Positions 42,801 to 49,831 of a DNA stretch of 64,000 bases are shown piece by piece; the stretch's first letter is position 1, and the number at the start of each line of letters is the position of its first letter. Under the pieces are notes generated by a model, which made no database searches, had not been told where the DNA came from, and saw nothing but the letters and a program-made list of their open reading frames with translations. Source of the stretch: Flavobacteriales bacterium (GTDB lineage: Bacteria > Bacteroidota > Bacteroidia > Flavobacteriales_F > PHOS-HE28); NCBI GenBank assembly GCA_016721825.1, contig JADKHI010000006.1:248001-312000 (forward strand), read 5' to 3'. Made by a program: the position numbers and the translations under genes.

Positions 42801-42994
42801 CGCGTCACGGCGTTGGCCACTTCATCCGGTGCAGCACCCGGATACATGGTGCGGATGGTGATCACCGGCTGGTTGAAGTCGGGCATCAGTTCCACGCCCA
42901 GGCCCCGAAAGGCCACGATCCCGCCCAGTACCAATGCGCCGAACACGACGATGATGAGTGATGGGCGCTTGATGGCGATCTCTGTGATGGTCAT
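39878..42994 (-). CDS. RND efflux transporter permease (HAE1/AcrB type)
   Basis: A 1038-residue inner-membrane pump of the hydrophobe/amphiphile RND family, powered by protons and working with an adaptor and an outer-membrane channel. Seen: N-terminal ITEIAIKRPSLIIVVFGALV, the porter-domain phrase TMYPGAAPDEVANAVTRPVE, the TM4 aspartate pair in GILVDDSIVVLENIQRY (near residues 406-422), and the second-half TM block LLGLIMLLGLVSKNAILIVD. Full length. The adaptor gene follows 37 bases upstream on the same strand and TolC before that. It ends 14 bases from the stop of the SoxB-like gene, facing it. Confidence 0.93.
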   Translation of the reverse strand: MTITEIAIKRPSLIIVVFGALVLGGIVAFRGLGVELMPDFNQPVITIRTMYPGAAPDEVANAVTRPVEDALSALEHVDYISSRSLANASVIIVNFKYGADLDLAMQDAQRRIDNIRLSLPEGLQPPVMTKVSPNDLPIMSVSAMSDRPAPEFHQHMKDVLLPRLQQLNGVAEITLLGGEQREVQVKVDQDRLLHHRVLLPQVAEAVLRAGLEVPAGSVRSTYDQLTVKLAGKFHTIADIEEVMVAMPAPGSVVRVKDVATVVDGIADATSVSRYNGREGIGLLIKKQGDANAVEMNAAVRQEMQRIEAEEAGLGTRFIIADDSTDITLEAVNSVLFDLGLAILLVSLVMLLFLHSLRNSLIVLVAIPASLVSSFVVMGLFGYTLNLMTLLAMSLIIGILVDDSIVVLENIQRYLDKGEERVSASLKGRAEIGFSALSITLVDVVVFLPIIFVQVFVADLLKQFSVVVVVSTLMSLFVSFTLTPWLASRLGRKEEIVPTNALNRFLLRFEQGMDALNVWYAGQLRWVLSHKLAFVGIVLALFAGTGIMIKQGIMGKELIATGDQGKFTMGLEFDKQTTLHANNLVSREVEAFLQAQPEVASLFSNVGGPSTGIGSMGMGAEYRTELTVSLKPKDQRPKETTEAYMMRIREAITERFAGIDVTMATIGLVPRTAPVEITLSGPDEAQLRSTALALKDTLAGIPGANNVQLSAKVGAPELQVRLDRDRMARLGLNTAQVGATLRTAFAGNDDALLYEGGTEFPIRIRLDDFQRSDARDVEQLLFVTPAGTTVRLAQFATVERHTPPTMVERMDRISAVTLTADALGRGSGTVADDVVAYLAKNPLPDGVKMTWGSDIKRQNDSFGALGGALLISLILVYLVMVALYDSFVYPFVVLFSIPVAVIGAFLALNLTLSTLSLFTLLGLIMLLGLVSKNAILIVDRANQLKAEGLHYRDALVEAGRTRLRPIIMTTVAMVFGMLPIALATGTGSEWKNGLAWVIIGGLTSSMLLTVYLVPVVYYAADAMKERWIRRRDISVLLPD

Positions 42995-43031
42995 GGCGTG
43001 GCGGGTTTAATTGATCGGTGCGGGCGGAGGT

Positions 43032-44072
43032 TCATTGATGGATCACGGCCGCACCATCGGTGAGGCTGATGAACCCGCTGGTGACGACCAGGTCACCGGC
43101 CACCAGTCCCTCTGTGATGGTGACCCGGCTCCCGGAAGTGCCGGCCGTACCAATGGACCGCCGGTGTGCCACGCCATTGCGGACCACGAACACCTCTGGT
43201 GCGATGGACGAACCCACCAAGGCTCGTGCGGGGATGGTGGGGAGTGCCTCGCCTTTGCGGATGGCGGGCTGCACCGTGGCGGACATGCCCGGGTTCAGCC
43301 CTGTACTAGCAGGCAGTGCGATGCGGATCGGGAAGGCATGGGCCACATCACCGCGCCGACCGACACTTTGCACATGTCCGATGAGTGGCGTGCTTGTGGG
43401 GCCTACCTGAACGGACACTGTATCACCCTCCTGGAACAGGTGGGCATCCGCCTCGGAAACGAGGATCGATACCTCCAACGAGCGGGGGTCCGCGAGCTGT
43501 GCAACGGGCATCGACGGGCCCACGACCGTGCCTTCCTCCACGAAGAGTTGCACCACCTGCCCGGTGAAGGGTGCCGTGATGATGCTCCGCCGGACCTGCT
43601 CGGTTACATTGGCCAGTTGGATGCGTGCCGTGTTCAGCGCCAGAAGGGTCTTCTCCAACTGCACCGCCTGTATGGCATCAGCCTCGGTGAGGATGGTGTA
43701 GCGCGCCTGGTCCTTCTCCAGCGTCTCCACCTGCACCTGCGCGGCGTCCTGCTGCAGCTTCATTAGCGTGGCATCGAGCCGCACGATCACGGTGCCTTTT
43801 TCAACCCATTGGCCTTCCTGCACGTCCACGCTCAGCACGCGACCCGGCACTTCGGCCATCACACGGCCTTCGCGGGCGGGTACCACCGTGCCGCCAAAGG
43901 GCCGGTCATCCGCAGTGCCGCCGACGCGTACGGTATCCACCCCCACGTGTATCGGCGCGCTCTTGTCCAGGCGGTACACCCGTTCCTCCACCACGCGCTT
44001 GTTCATCGCCAGCTTCGCGATGGTGGCGGCGAGCAGGACGAGGAGGATGATCCAGATCAGCGATCGTTTCAT
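43032..44072 (-). CDS. RND efflux periplasmic adaptor subunit
   Basis: A 346-residue membrane-fusion protein. N-terminal membrane anchor (SLIWIILLVLLAATIAKLAM), lipoyl halves at about 65-100 (GRVLSVDVQEGQWVEKGTVI) and 165-200 (ITAPFTGQVVQLFVEEGTVV), an alpha-helical hairpin between them, then beta-barrel and membrane-proximal domains (SLEVSILVSEADAHLFQEGD). It bridges the RND pump and the TolC channel. One base separates its ATG from the TolC stop. Confidence 0.92.
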   Translation of the reverse strand: MKRSLIWIILLVLLAATIAKLAMNKRVVEERVYRLDKSAPIHVGVDTVRVGGTADDRPFGGTVVPAREGRVMAEVPGRVLSVDVQEGQWVEKGTVIVRLDATLMKLQQDAAQVQVETLEKDQARYTILTEADAIQAVQLEKTLLALNTARIQLANVTEQVRRSIITAPFTGQVVQLFVEEGTVVGPSMPVAQLADPRSLEVSILVSEADAHLFQEGDTVSVQVGPTSTPLIGHVQSVGRRGDVAHAFPIRIALPASTGLNPGMSATVQPAIRKGEALPTIPARALVGSSIAPEVFVVRNGVAHRRSIGTAGTSGSRVTITEGLVAGDLVVTSGFISLTDGAAVIHQ

Positions 44073-44073
44073 G

Positions 44074-45399
44074 TCACTTGGTGTTCAGGAGCGCGCCGTT
44101 CAAGCGGGTCAGTTCCAGTTGGGCTTTGCGCAATTGGATGAGCGCGTCGATGGTGTTCTGTTGTGCCTCGCGGTGTGCTTGGTCCGCCAGTACGATGTCG
44201 GTGATGGAGGCCACGCCCTGCGCGTGTTGCAGCACGGTGCTGCTTCGGATCCGTTCCGCGAGCTCCAATTGGCCGCGGCTGTCGGCGAGCGCGCGGCGGG
44301 CGAGGGCCTCTTCACGCAGGGCGGTGCGGCGCTCCAGCGCGTCGCGCTCCATGGCGGCATCGCGTTGCAGGGTGGCGTGCTCCAGCTCCAGCTCCTTGCT
44401 CTTGATGCGCTTGCCCAATACCGTTCCCTGGAAGATGGGCACCTGCAACTGCGCACCGAAGAAGCCGATGGGGTAGAAGTCATACCGGTTCTCCGCGCCG
44501 ATGGGACCGAAGCCCGTGGTTCCGTATAGACCGGTGGCGTTCAGGCTCGGGATGCGCGAACGTTTCACCAGCTGCAGCTCGGCCACCTTCAGGCGCATGG
44601 CTTGTTCGGCCGTGCGAACACCAGTGCCCAGCCCGGATGAAAGCGTTGCCGTGGGCGGAGCGGTCTCGGAAGCGGCGACCTCAAGTGGGCTGTCAACAGG
44701 TGCGCCGATGAGCACACGCAACGCGTCCATGGCCTGCTGGTAGTGCGAACGCACACGTTCCCGCTGTGTCAGCAGTTGTTCGCGTTGCAGGCGAAGTCGG
44801 TCCACATCACTGCCACGTGCGAGCGACTGGTCGTGCATCAGTTCGATCCTGCGCACCAAGGCTTCGGCATTCACCACGTTGCTGTCCAGGAAGGCCAACC
44901 GGGTCTTCAGGATCTGCGCGTTGTAGTACACGTGGCTCACCTCCAGCACCACCGCTTCCCGCGTCCGTTCACCCTGTATATCGGCCATCCGTCCGCCCTC
45001 TTTGGCCATGTTGATCGCACCCCATACTTGGGGGTCGTATAGGGGCATCTGCGCCTGCACGTTGGCATTGATGTTCTGCTGGGTGCCGAACTGGATCTCG
45101 CGATAGGTACCCTCGGGACCACCGAAGAAGCTGGAGGGCAGCAGTTGGTAGGGCAGGTCGGTGTAGTGCCTGAACTCGCCGGCACCACGCACTTTGGGGA
45201 TCAACCCGGCCTGTGCTTCCGCGATGCGCACGGTGGCCATCTCCTCGTCCAGCGCGGCCATGCGCACCCGCCGGTCGTTCACCAAGGCGGAGTCCACGCA
45301 CTGCTCAAGAGTCATGAGCTGTGCGGCGGTATGCCCGGCCCACAGGGCGAACAACAGGAACAAGGTGAAGTGCCGCAAGGCTGGAAGGGCGGGCCGCAT
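44074..45399 (-). CDS. TolC-family outer-membrane efflux channel
   Basis: A 441-residue outer-membrane factor with signal peptide (LRHFTLFLLFALWAGHTAAQ), then two OEP repeats: LTLEQCVDSAL-like opening (MTLEQCVDSALVNDRRVRMA) and long amphipathic helices (VVLEVSHVYYNAQILKTRLA, RRIELMHDQSLARGSDVDRL, RSSTVLQHAQGVASITDIVL). ATG 45399 directly precedes the signal peptide; an in-frame upstream ATG at 45483 would place 28 non-signal residues before it and overlap the preceding gene. Third component of the tripartite pump. Confidence 0.9.
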   Translation of the reverse strand: MRPALPALRHFTLFLLFALWAGHTAAQLMTLEQCVDSALVNDRRVRMAALDEEMATVRIAEAQAGLIPKVRGAGEFRHYTDLPYQLLPSSFFGGPEGTYREIQFGTQQNINANVQAQMPLYDPQVWGAINMAKEGGRMADIQGERTREAVVLEVSHVYYNAQILKTRLAFLDSNVVNAEALVRRIELMHDQSLARGSDVDRLRLQREQLLTQRERVRSHYQQAMDALRVLIGAPVDSPLEVAASETAPPTATLSSGLGTGVRTAEQAMRLKVAELQLVKRSRIPSLNATGLYGTTGFGPIGAENRYDFYPIGFFGAQLQVPIFQGTVLGKRIKSKELELEHATLQRDAAMERDALERRTALREEALARRALADSRGQLELAERIRSSTVLQHAQGVASITDIVLADQAHREAQQNTIDALIQLRKAQLELTRLNGALLNTK

Positions 45400-45412
45400 G
45401 GTGCTATCGGGC

Positions 45413-45874
45413 TTATTGGAAGTAGGTCGCGTAGGTGGCGAGATGTGCCGCCAAGGCCTCCCGATCCTGGGCGTTGTTCCCACCGAACTCGCGCAGCGCG
45501 TGATGGATCGGGATCAGGTAATTGTGCAGCTGGTTGTGCGCTTCACCCTCCATGGTGCACCGTTCGAAGATGAGCCCGAACTCTTCCTCCAGTGCCGCCT
45601 TCAGCGCATACGCATCGCCCTTCGCGGGGTCGAATTCCTGCAGGGTCGCAGCCATGGTGGCGATGCCGCTGGTGGTCTCCGGATTCGCGATCCAGCGCAG
45701 GCCCAGGCTGTCGAGCGTCACCTTGGGCAAGGTGTCCGGGGTGGCTTCCACGGCGTGCTCGTGCGGTGCAGGGGGCAGGGCCGTGGCGGAGCCCTCGTTC
45801 GTGCCCGTTCCGCAGCCAGCGGCTACGAGCGTGATGGGAAGGAGCAGTGCAAGAAGTGCGCGTTCCGTGGTCAT
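45413..45874 (-). CDS. Hypothetical lipoprotein of the efflux operon
   Basis: A 153-residue lipoprotein (lipobox LVAAGC, Cys21). The mature part has a His/Pro-rich linker (LPPAPHEHAVEATPD) and an all-helical domain with charged and His residues (AHNQLHNYLIPIHHALREFG), which may bind a metal or heme. No family name recognised. It overlaps the upstream membrane gene by 4 bases and lies 13 bases before tolC, so it belongs to the efflux operon. Confidence 0.65.
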   Translation of the reverse strand: MTTERALLALLLPITLVAAGCGTGTNEGSATALPPAPHEHAVEATPDTLPKVTLDSLGLRWIANPETTSGIATMAATLQEFDPAKGDAYALKAALEEEFGLIFERCTMEGEAHNQLHNYLIPIHHALREFGGNNAQDREALAAHLATYATYFQ

Positions 45875-46287
45875 GGTCGGGTTGGTTGAAGTGGTTGTTT
45901 CGAGCTACGGGTCAAGTGTCGGGCGCCGAAATAGAGGCCCAGAGTGAACAGTGTCCGGAAGGTCAGGGCACCGATGGTCTTCTGCTCGTGCAGGCCACCA
46001 CTGAGTACATGCCAGCCGAAGGCGATGCCGGCCGCAACGAGCACGAGCACCACGGTGAGCAGCAGGGTCGGTGGCCAGCGCTTTTGGGCCAGCAAGCCGA
46101 CCGCTGCGAGCACATAGAGGATGCTGGCGATGAAGTTCGCCCACACCACCACGGGCACATAGTTCCCTTCGCGTTCCCGGATGCCGAATAGGTCGAAGAT
46201 GACGGAGGTGCTCAGGAACAGGGTGAGCACACCGAAGAGAAGCAGCACCGTTGCCAGTATGGTTCGGAGGATCGGTGGCGTCTTCAT
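45871..46287 (-). CDS. Hypothetical four-helix membrane protein
   Basis: A 138-residue protein with four hydrophobic segments (ILATVLLLFGVLTLFLSTSV, VVVWANFIASILYVLAAVGL, LLLTVVLVLVAAGIAFGWHV and FRTLFTLGLYFGARHL). Family not recognised. It sits between tetR (6 bases) and the lipoprotein (overlap 4 bases) in the efflux operon. Confidence 0.65.
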   Translation of the reverse strand: MKTPPILRTILATVLLLFGVLTLFLSTSVIFDLFGIREREGNYVPVVVWANFIASILYVLAAVGLLAQKRWPPTLLLTVVLVLVAAGIAFGWHVLSGGLHEQKTIGALTFRTLFTLGLYFGARHLTRSSKQPLQPTRP

Positions 46288-46293
46288 GTAGGG

Positions 46294-46878
46294 CTATTTG
46301 GCACGGATCAGTTCCACGACCACCTTCATCAGGATGCGGCCCTTCTTTTTCAGGTCGAACGAGCGGCCGCTCATGCGCCAGCGGAGCATGTGCAAGCGGA
46401 AGGTGCCCATGGCGATCAGTGTGAGCAGTTCGGCGGGGAAGGCAGCCTTGAAGACGCCTTTCGCCTGGCCGTCCTTGATGGTGGCGATCAGGTGCCGACG
46501 CTTCACCTCCATGAGCGCCACGATGCCCCTTTCCAACGCGGGTGTTTGGTCCAGCACCCCTGTGGCGAAAATGGCCATGAGGTAGTGAGGGTTCTCGATG
46601 AAGAACGAGAAGTGGCTTTCGAACATCGCCTCCACGCGTTCCGCCGGATCGCTTACCTGCTCGCTTACTGCGGTCAAGCGTTCGTCCATGGACTGCGCGA
46701 GGTGGGTGAGCATGGTGGTGAGGATCTCTTCCTTGCTCTTGAAATGCCGGTAAAGGGCCGGTTCGCTGAAGCCCATGCGCTCGGCGAGCCGCTTGGTGGT
46801 GAGGGCCGCGTAGCCGCTCTCCGTCATCAGCTGGCCTGCGGCCTCCATGATCTCCAGTTGGCGGGGCTTAATGTCCAT
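46294..46878 (-). CDS. TetR/AcrR-family transcriptional regulator
   Basis: A 194-residue regulator. The N-terminal HTH reads YAALTTKRLAERMGFSEPAL then YRHFKSKEEILTTML (residues 18-52). The C-terminal ligand domain is of the AcrR type. It precedes the RND genes on the same strand and overlaps the upstream membrane gene by 11 bases. A perfect inverted repeat (47314-47329) in front of the operon is the natural candidate for its binding site, so autoregulation plus pump repression is inferred. Confidence 0.92.
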   Translation of the reverse strand: MDIKPRQLEIMEAAGQLMTESGYAALTTKRLAERMGFSEPALYRHFKSKEEILTTMLTHLAQSMDERLTAVSEQVSDPAERVEAMFESHFSFFIENPHYLMAIFATGVLDQTPALERGIVALMEVKRRHLIATIKDGQAKGVFKAAFPAELLTLIAMGTFRLHMLRWRMSGRSFDLKKKGRILMKVVVELIRAK

Positions 46879-47281
46879 GGTCGCTCTTGAGTTTGAGAAA
46901 AGAAACGCCGAGCCAGAATACCGACGCGGTCATGGCGATGGCACCGATGAGCACGAAGACCGGAGGCGCTCCGAGGTACACTTCGGCCAGGATGCCTGCC
47001 GGCATGAGCAGTCCGGTGAGCGCCAACCAGGAGATGACCGGCACATGGCTCAGCCGGTCGCGGAAGTGCAGCAGGAGGTAGCCGATGATCACATTGAGCA
47101 CCGCGAACAGGTTGCCATGCACATGCGCCAAGCGGGACTCGAAGTGCTTCCCGGTCGAATAGCTCTCCACCCACGCCTGCTTGTCCGGTGCGAAGTCCCG
47201 CAGGTAGATCAGCAGGAATCCGTAGAGCATGCAGCCCCCCATGACGAGAAAGCCGATCGCAATGTTGTTCTTGCCGCGCAC
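46868..47281 (-). CDS. Hypothetical membrane protein, first gene of the efflux operon
   Basis: A 137-residue protein with four hydrophobic segments (IAIGFLVMGGCMLYGFLLIY, LFAVLNVIIGYLLLHF, WLALTGLLMPAGILAEVYLG and FVLIGAIAMTASVFWLGVSF). A histidine pair in RLAHVHGNLF lies near the second, which could ligate heme or metal. Family not recognised. The start is taken as GTG 47281; a TTG at 47308 would extend it by nine residues, but that would begin within the predicted promoter. Confidence 0.6.
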   Translation of the reverse strand: MRGKNNIAIGFLVMGGCMLYGFLLIYLRDFAPDKQAWVESYSTGKHFESRLAHVHGNLFAVLNVIIGYLLLHFRDRLSHVPVISWLALTGLLMPAGILAEVYLGAPPVFVLIGAIAMTASVFWLGVSFLKLKSDHGH

Positions 47282-47313
47282 GGTGCTCTGGGTTAATGGA
47301 CGGCACAAAGCAC

Positions 47314-47329
47314 GTTAGTGTTCACTAAC
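47314..47329. promoter_or_regulatory. Palindromic operator of the TetR/RND operon
   Basis: GTTAGTG-TT-CACTAAC: perfect 7-base arms with a 2-base centre, typical size for a TetR-family operator. It sits 32 bases before the first gene of the leftward operon and next to a weak -7-like element (GTGCTTTG, minus strand, 47306-47313). Confidence 0.7.
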
Positions 47330-47334
47330 TTAAA

Positions 47335-47350
47335 CGTGACGAGTGTCACA
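47335..47350. promoter_or_regulatory. CRP/FNR-like palindrome
   Basis: CGTGACGAGTGTCACA matches TGTGA-N6-TCACA in 9 of 10 positions. Its centre lies 29.5 bases from the weak leftward -7-like element at 47306-47313, and it is directly beside the TetR operator. Confidence 0.45.
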
Positions 47351-47360
47351 TTTGCTCATC

Positions 47361-47513
47361 CCACACCGTGCGAACACCTCACTCAACACTCTGCGCGCAT
47401 ACTTCGCCGAATTCAGCCCCGTGCCGCCGAAGGTCGAAGGCCGCATCACCGCCACCGATGCACCGCAGGACCTGCTGAGCCAGCTGGAAGGGTACGACTA
47501 CGAATTCCGTTGA
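47361..47513 (+). pseudogene. Headless 3' remnant of a soxB-like gene
   Basis: Fifty codons and a stop (reading PHRANTS...GYDYEFR) without a start. They match the last 51 codons of the intact SoxB-like gene (39709-39864): over the last 123 bases, 113 are identical with no gaps, and one codon is missing further upstream. Of the ten differences seven are synonymous, so the copy diverged while still under selection and was truncated later. It is not a fresh duplicate of the intact gene. It lies just before dsrE in the same orientation. Confidence 0.88.
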
Positions 47514-47517
47514 GCTG

Positions 47518-47533
47518 CGTGAGCAAGGTCACA
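47518..47533. promoter_or_regulatory. CRP/FNR-like palindrome upstream of dsrE
   Basis: CGTGAGCAAGGTCACA matches TGTGA-N6-TCACA in 9 of 10 positions. Its centre is 30.5 bases before the -7-like element CACCTTTG (47556-47563), almost the same geometry as at the arsR promoter. Confidence 0.5.
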
Positions 47534-47568
47534 GGAACCCGGTACTCCCCGAAGCCACCTTTGCATCC

Positions 47569-47985
47569 ATGAAAAAGCTGATCCTCCTTCTCGTCATCCT
47601 CATCGGCGGCTCCGGGGCCATGGCACAGGATGGCACGCGCCAGCACCGGATCGTGATGCAGCTCACCAGCGGCGACACCTTGGTGCACAAGAACCTGATG
47701 AAGCAGTTGCGCAACATGAAGGAGTCCTCACCCACCCTCCAGCTCGAAGTGGTGTGCCATGGCCCGGGCATGGACATGCTGATGAGCGACCGCAGCGTGG
47801 TCCAGGACAAGGTGAAGGAGTTCGCCGCCAAGGGCATCGTGTTCCTGGCCTGCGAGAACACCATCGCCGAACGCAAGCTTGACCGTTCGATGGTGCTGCC
47901 CGAGGCAGGCTACGTCAAGGCCGGCATCATCCACATCGTGGAACGCCAGGAGGAAGGCTGGAGCTACATCAAAGCGGGTTTCTGA
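47569..47985 (+). CDS. Exported DsrE-family sulfur-carrier-like protein
   Basis: A 138-residue DsrE/DsrF-like protein with a signal peptide (KKLILLLVILIGGSGAMAQ), so periplasmic. The core has the family's strand-helix pattern (HRIVMQLTSGDTLVHKNLMK) and Cys in FLACENTI near residue 102, the position of the sulfur-carrying Cys in this group; another is VVCHGPG. It is inferred to hold or relay sulfane sulfur next to the SoxB-like and rhodanese proteins. It stands 4 bases before the following gene. Confidence 0.82.
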   Translation: MKKLILLLVILIGGSGAMAQDGTRQHRIVMQLTSGDTLVHKNLMKQLRNMKESSPTLQLEVVCHGPGMDMLMSDRSVVQDKVKEFAAKGIVFLACENTIAERKLDRSMVLPEAGYVKAGIIHIVERQEEGWSYIKAGF

Positions 47986-47989
47986 CGCC

Positions 47990-49423
47990 ATGTTCACCCT
48001 GTTCATAGATCGACCGTTCACCGGTCGGTGGGGCTTGGCCCTTGTCCTGTTGCTCGTATTCCCCTTGCTCGGCAACGCACAACACAGCGAGCAGGACATC
48101 CCGTCGAATGACACGCTCCGGGGGGAGAGCAAACTGTACGACGTGATGCGGCGGGGCGAGGTGGACGGTCGCTTCCGCCAGTACAACATGCTCACCATCA
48201 ACGATGGCGCACCAACGGACTACCACGCCATCGCCTTCGGTGGCACGCTCGGCTTCACGTCGCAACGGTGGCACGGCACCCGCTTCAAGCTCAGCGGTGG
48301 CTACACCTTCGACCTCGAGACCTCCGACCTCACCGTACCGGACCCTGTTACGGGGTTGCCGAATCGTTACGAGATCGGGCTTTACGATGTGAACGACCCG
48401 CGCCACACCAACGACCTGGCCTACCTGCATGAGTTCCAGCTCGACTGGCTCGCCACCAATGGGCGCACCAACATCGTCTTCGGCAAGCAGGAACTGAACA
48501 CGCCCTTCCTGAATCCGCAGGATGGCCGCATGCATCCCTCCTTGTTCGAGGGTCTTTGGGGGAAGCACCGCACGGCGCACGGCACCCGGCTCGAGGGTGG
48601 GTGGATCTACCGGGTGGCCCCGCGCGGAGCCAGTGAGTGGTACACCGTAGCGGAGAGCATGGACATCTATCCATCGGGGAAGAACGTGTACGGCGAGGCC
48701 TCGATGCATGGGGAGTACCTGCGCAGCGCAGGGATCTTCGCGCTATCCGCGAAACAACCGCTGGGGCGCAAGGTGGGCATGACCCTGTGGGACGTGTACA
48801 CGGAGAACATCTTCAATACGGCCCTGCTCCAACTGGATGCCGGGGAGAAGGAGGACCGTTGGAGCCTGAGCGGCTTGGCCATCAAACAGGACCCCACGGC
48901 CACCGGCGAACATGCCCTCGACAGCCTGGCGTACATGCCGGAAGGGCAGGGGTCCTGGGCCTTCAGCGGTCGGCTGCGCAATGTGCTCGGCAAGTTCCGG
49001 TGGCAGCTGAACTACACGCGCATCACCGCGCATGGGCGCTACCTGATGCCCCGCGAATGGGGCCGCGATCCGTTCTTCACCTTCCTACCGCGTGAGCGCA
49101 ACGAAGGCGTGGGGGACCTGCAAGCGGCCACGCTGAACCTGATCTGGAAGGACGTACGAACGGGTTGGCGGATCGAGCTGGACGGTGGTGTCTATCGCAT
49201 GCCAGCCCTCACCGACACCCGCCTGAACAAGTATGCCATGCCGTCCTACGCACAGGTCGTCATCAACGCCCAATACCAGTTCCGTGGTGAATGGCAGGGC
49301 TTGGCGATCCAGTTGCTCACCTTGGGCAAGGTGCCGACCGCATCCGCTTCGCTCACTGAGAAACAGTCCTTCAACAAGGTGGACATGCTTCACGCCGACC
49401 TCATCATCAACTACGTGTTCTAA
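47990..49423 (+). CDS. OprD-like outer-membrane porin
   Basis: A 477-residue exported beta-barrel. The signal peptide ends LLLVFPLLGNAQ near residue 30. The mature part resembles OprD/Opr-type substrate porins (RGEVDGRFRQYNMLTINDGA, WLATNGRTNIVFGKQELNTP, MLHADLIINYVF at the end). ATG 47990 lies 4 bases after the dsrE stop. The neighbours suggest uptake of a sulfur compound such as thiosulfate or tetrathionate, but the substrate cannot be read from the sequence. Confidence 0.75.
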   Translation: MFTLFIDRPFTGRWGLALVLLLVFPLLGNAQHSEQDIPSNDTLRGESKLYDVMRRGEVDGRFRQYNMLTINDGAPTDYHAIAFGGTLGFTSQRWHGTRFKLSGGYTFDLETSDLTVPDPVTGLPNRYEIGLYDVNDPRHTNDLAYLHEFQLDWLATNGRTNIVFGKQELNTPFLNPQDGRMHPSLFEGLWGKHRTAHGTRLEGGWIYRVAPRGASEWYTVAESMDIYPSGKNVYGEASMHGEYLRSAGIFALSAKQPLGRKVGMTLWDVYTENIFNTALLQLDAGEKEDRWSLSGLAIKQDPTATGEHALDSLAYMPEGQGSWAFSGRLRNVLGKFRWQLNYTRITAHGRYLMPREWGRDPFFTFLPRERNEGVGDLQAATLNLIWKDVRTGWRIELDGGVYRMPALTDTRLNKYAMPSYAQVVINAQYQFRGEWQGLAIQLLTLGKVPTASASLTEKQSFNKVDMLHADLIINYVF

Positions 49424-49434
49424 GCCCCTGCACC

Positions 49435-49824
49435 ATGAAGAAGTTCTTCCTGCCCCTCCTCGCCACCGCGTTCACCTTCCTGTCCTGCGCCGCACCCCAG
49501 GGCGGTGCTGGAAGCGGAGCCGTTGACACCAAGTCGTTCCAGCAGACCCTTGCAACGCCGAACGTGCTGCTGATCGACGTGCGCACACCAGCGGAGTATG
49601 CCGAAGGGCACATCGACGGTGCGTTGAACCTGGACTGGACCGGTGGCGTGCTGGATCAGCGCATGGCCACCTTGGACAAGGGAAAGCCCGTTCTGCTTTA
49701 CTGTGCTTCGGGCAGGCGCAGCGCTGCGGCCCGTGAGGCCATGAGCGCGGCGGGATTCAGTGACGTGAAGGACCTTTCCGGAGGCATCACATCCTGGCGC
49801 AACGCCGGGTTACCGGTGAAGTAG
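49435..49824 (+). CDS. Rhodanese-domain lipoprotein
   Basis: A 129-residue single-domain rhodanese. Lipobox FTFLSC (Cys18) places it on a membrane facing the periplasm. The fold is clear: VLLIDVRTPAEYAEGHIDGA near residues 44-63 and the catalytic loop YCASGRRSAA with Cys near 89. Rhodaneses move sulfane sulfur, for example from thiosulfate. It follows the porin by 11 bases and closes the right-hand sulfur cluster. Confidence 0.9.
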   Translation: MKKFFLPLLATAFTFLSCAAPQGGAGSGAVDTKSFQQTLATPNVLLIDVRTPAEYAEGHIDGALNLDWTGGVLDQRMATLDKGKPVLLYCASGRRSAAAREAMSAAGFSDVKDLSGGITSWRNAGLPVK

Positions 49825-49831
49825 GACAACG

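Noticed and set aside
39865..47360. Transposon or integron carrying the RND module
   Set aside because: No transposase, integrase, terminal inverted repeats or attachment core was found; only the soxB 3'-end repeat is seen.
47318..47572. 84-codon plus-strand frame near dsrE
   Set aside because: It reads the soxB-like remnant in the wrong frame; the homologous frame has no start and ends at 47513.
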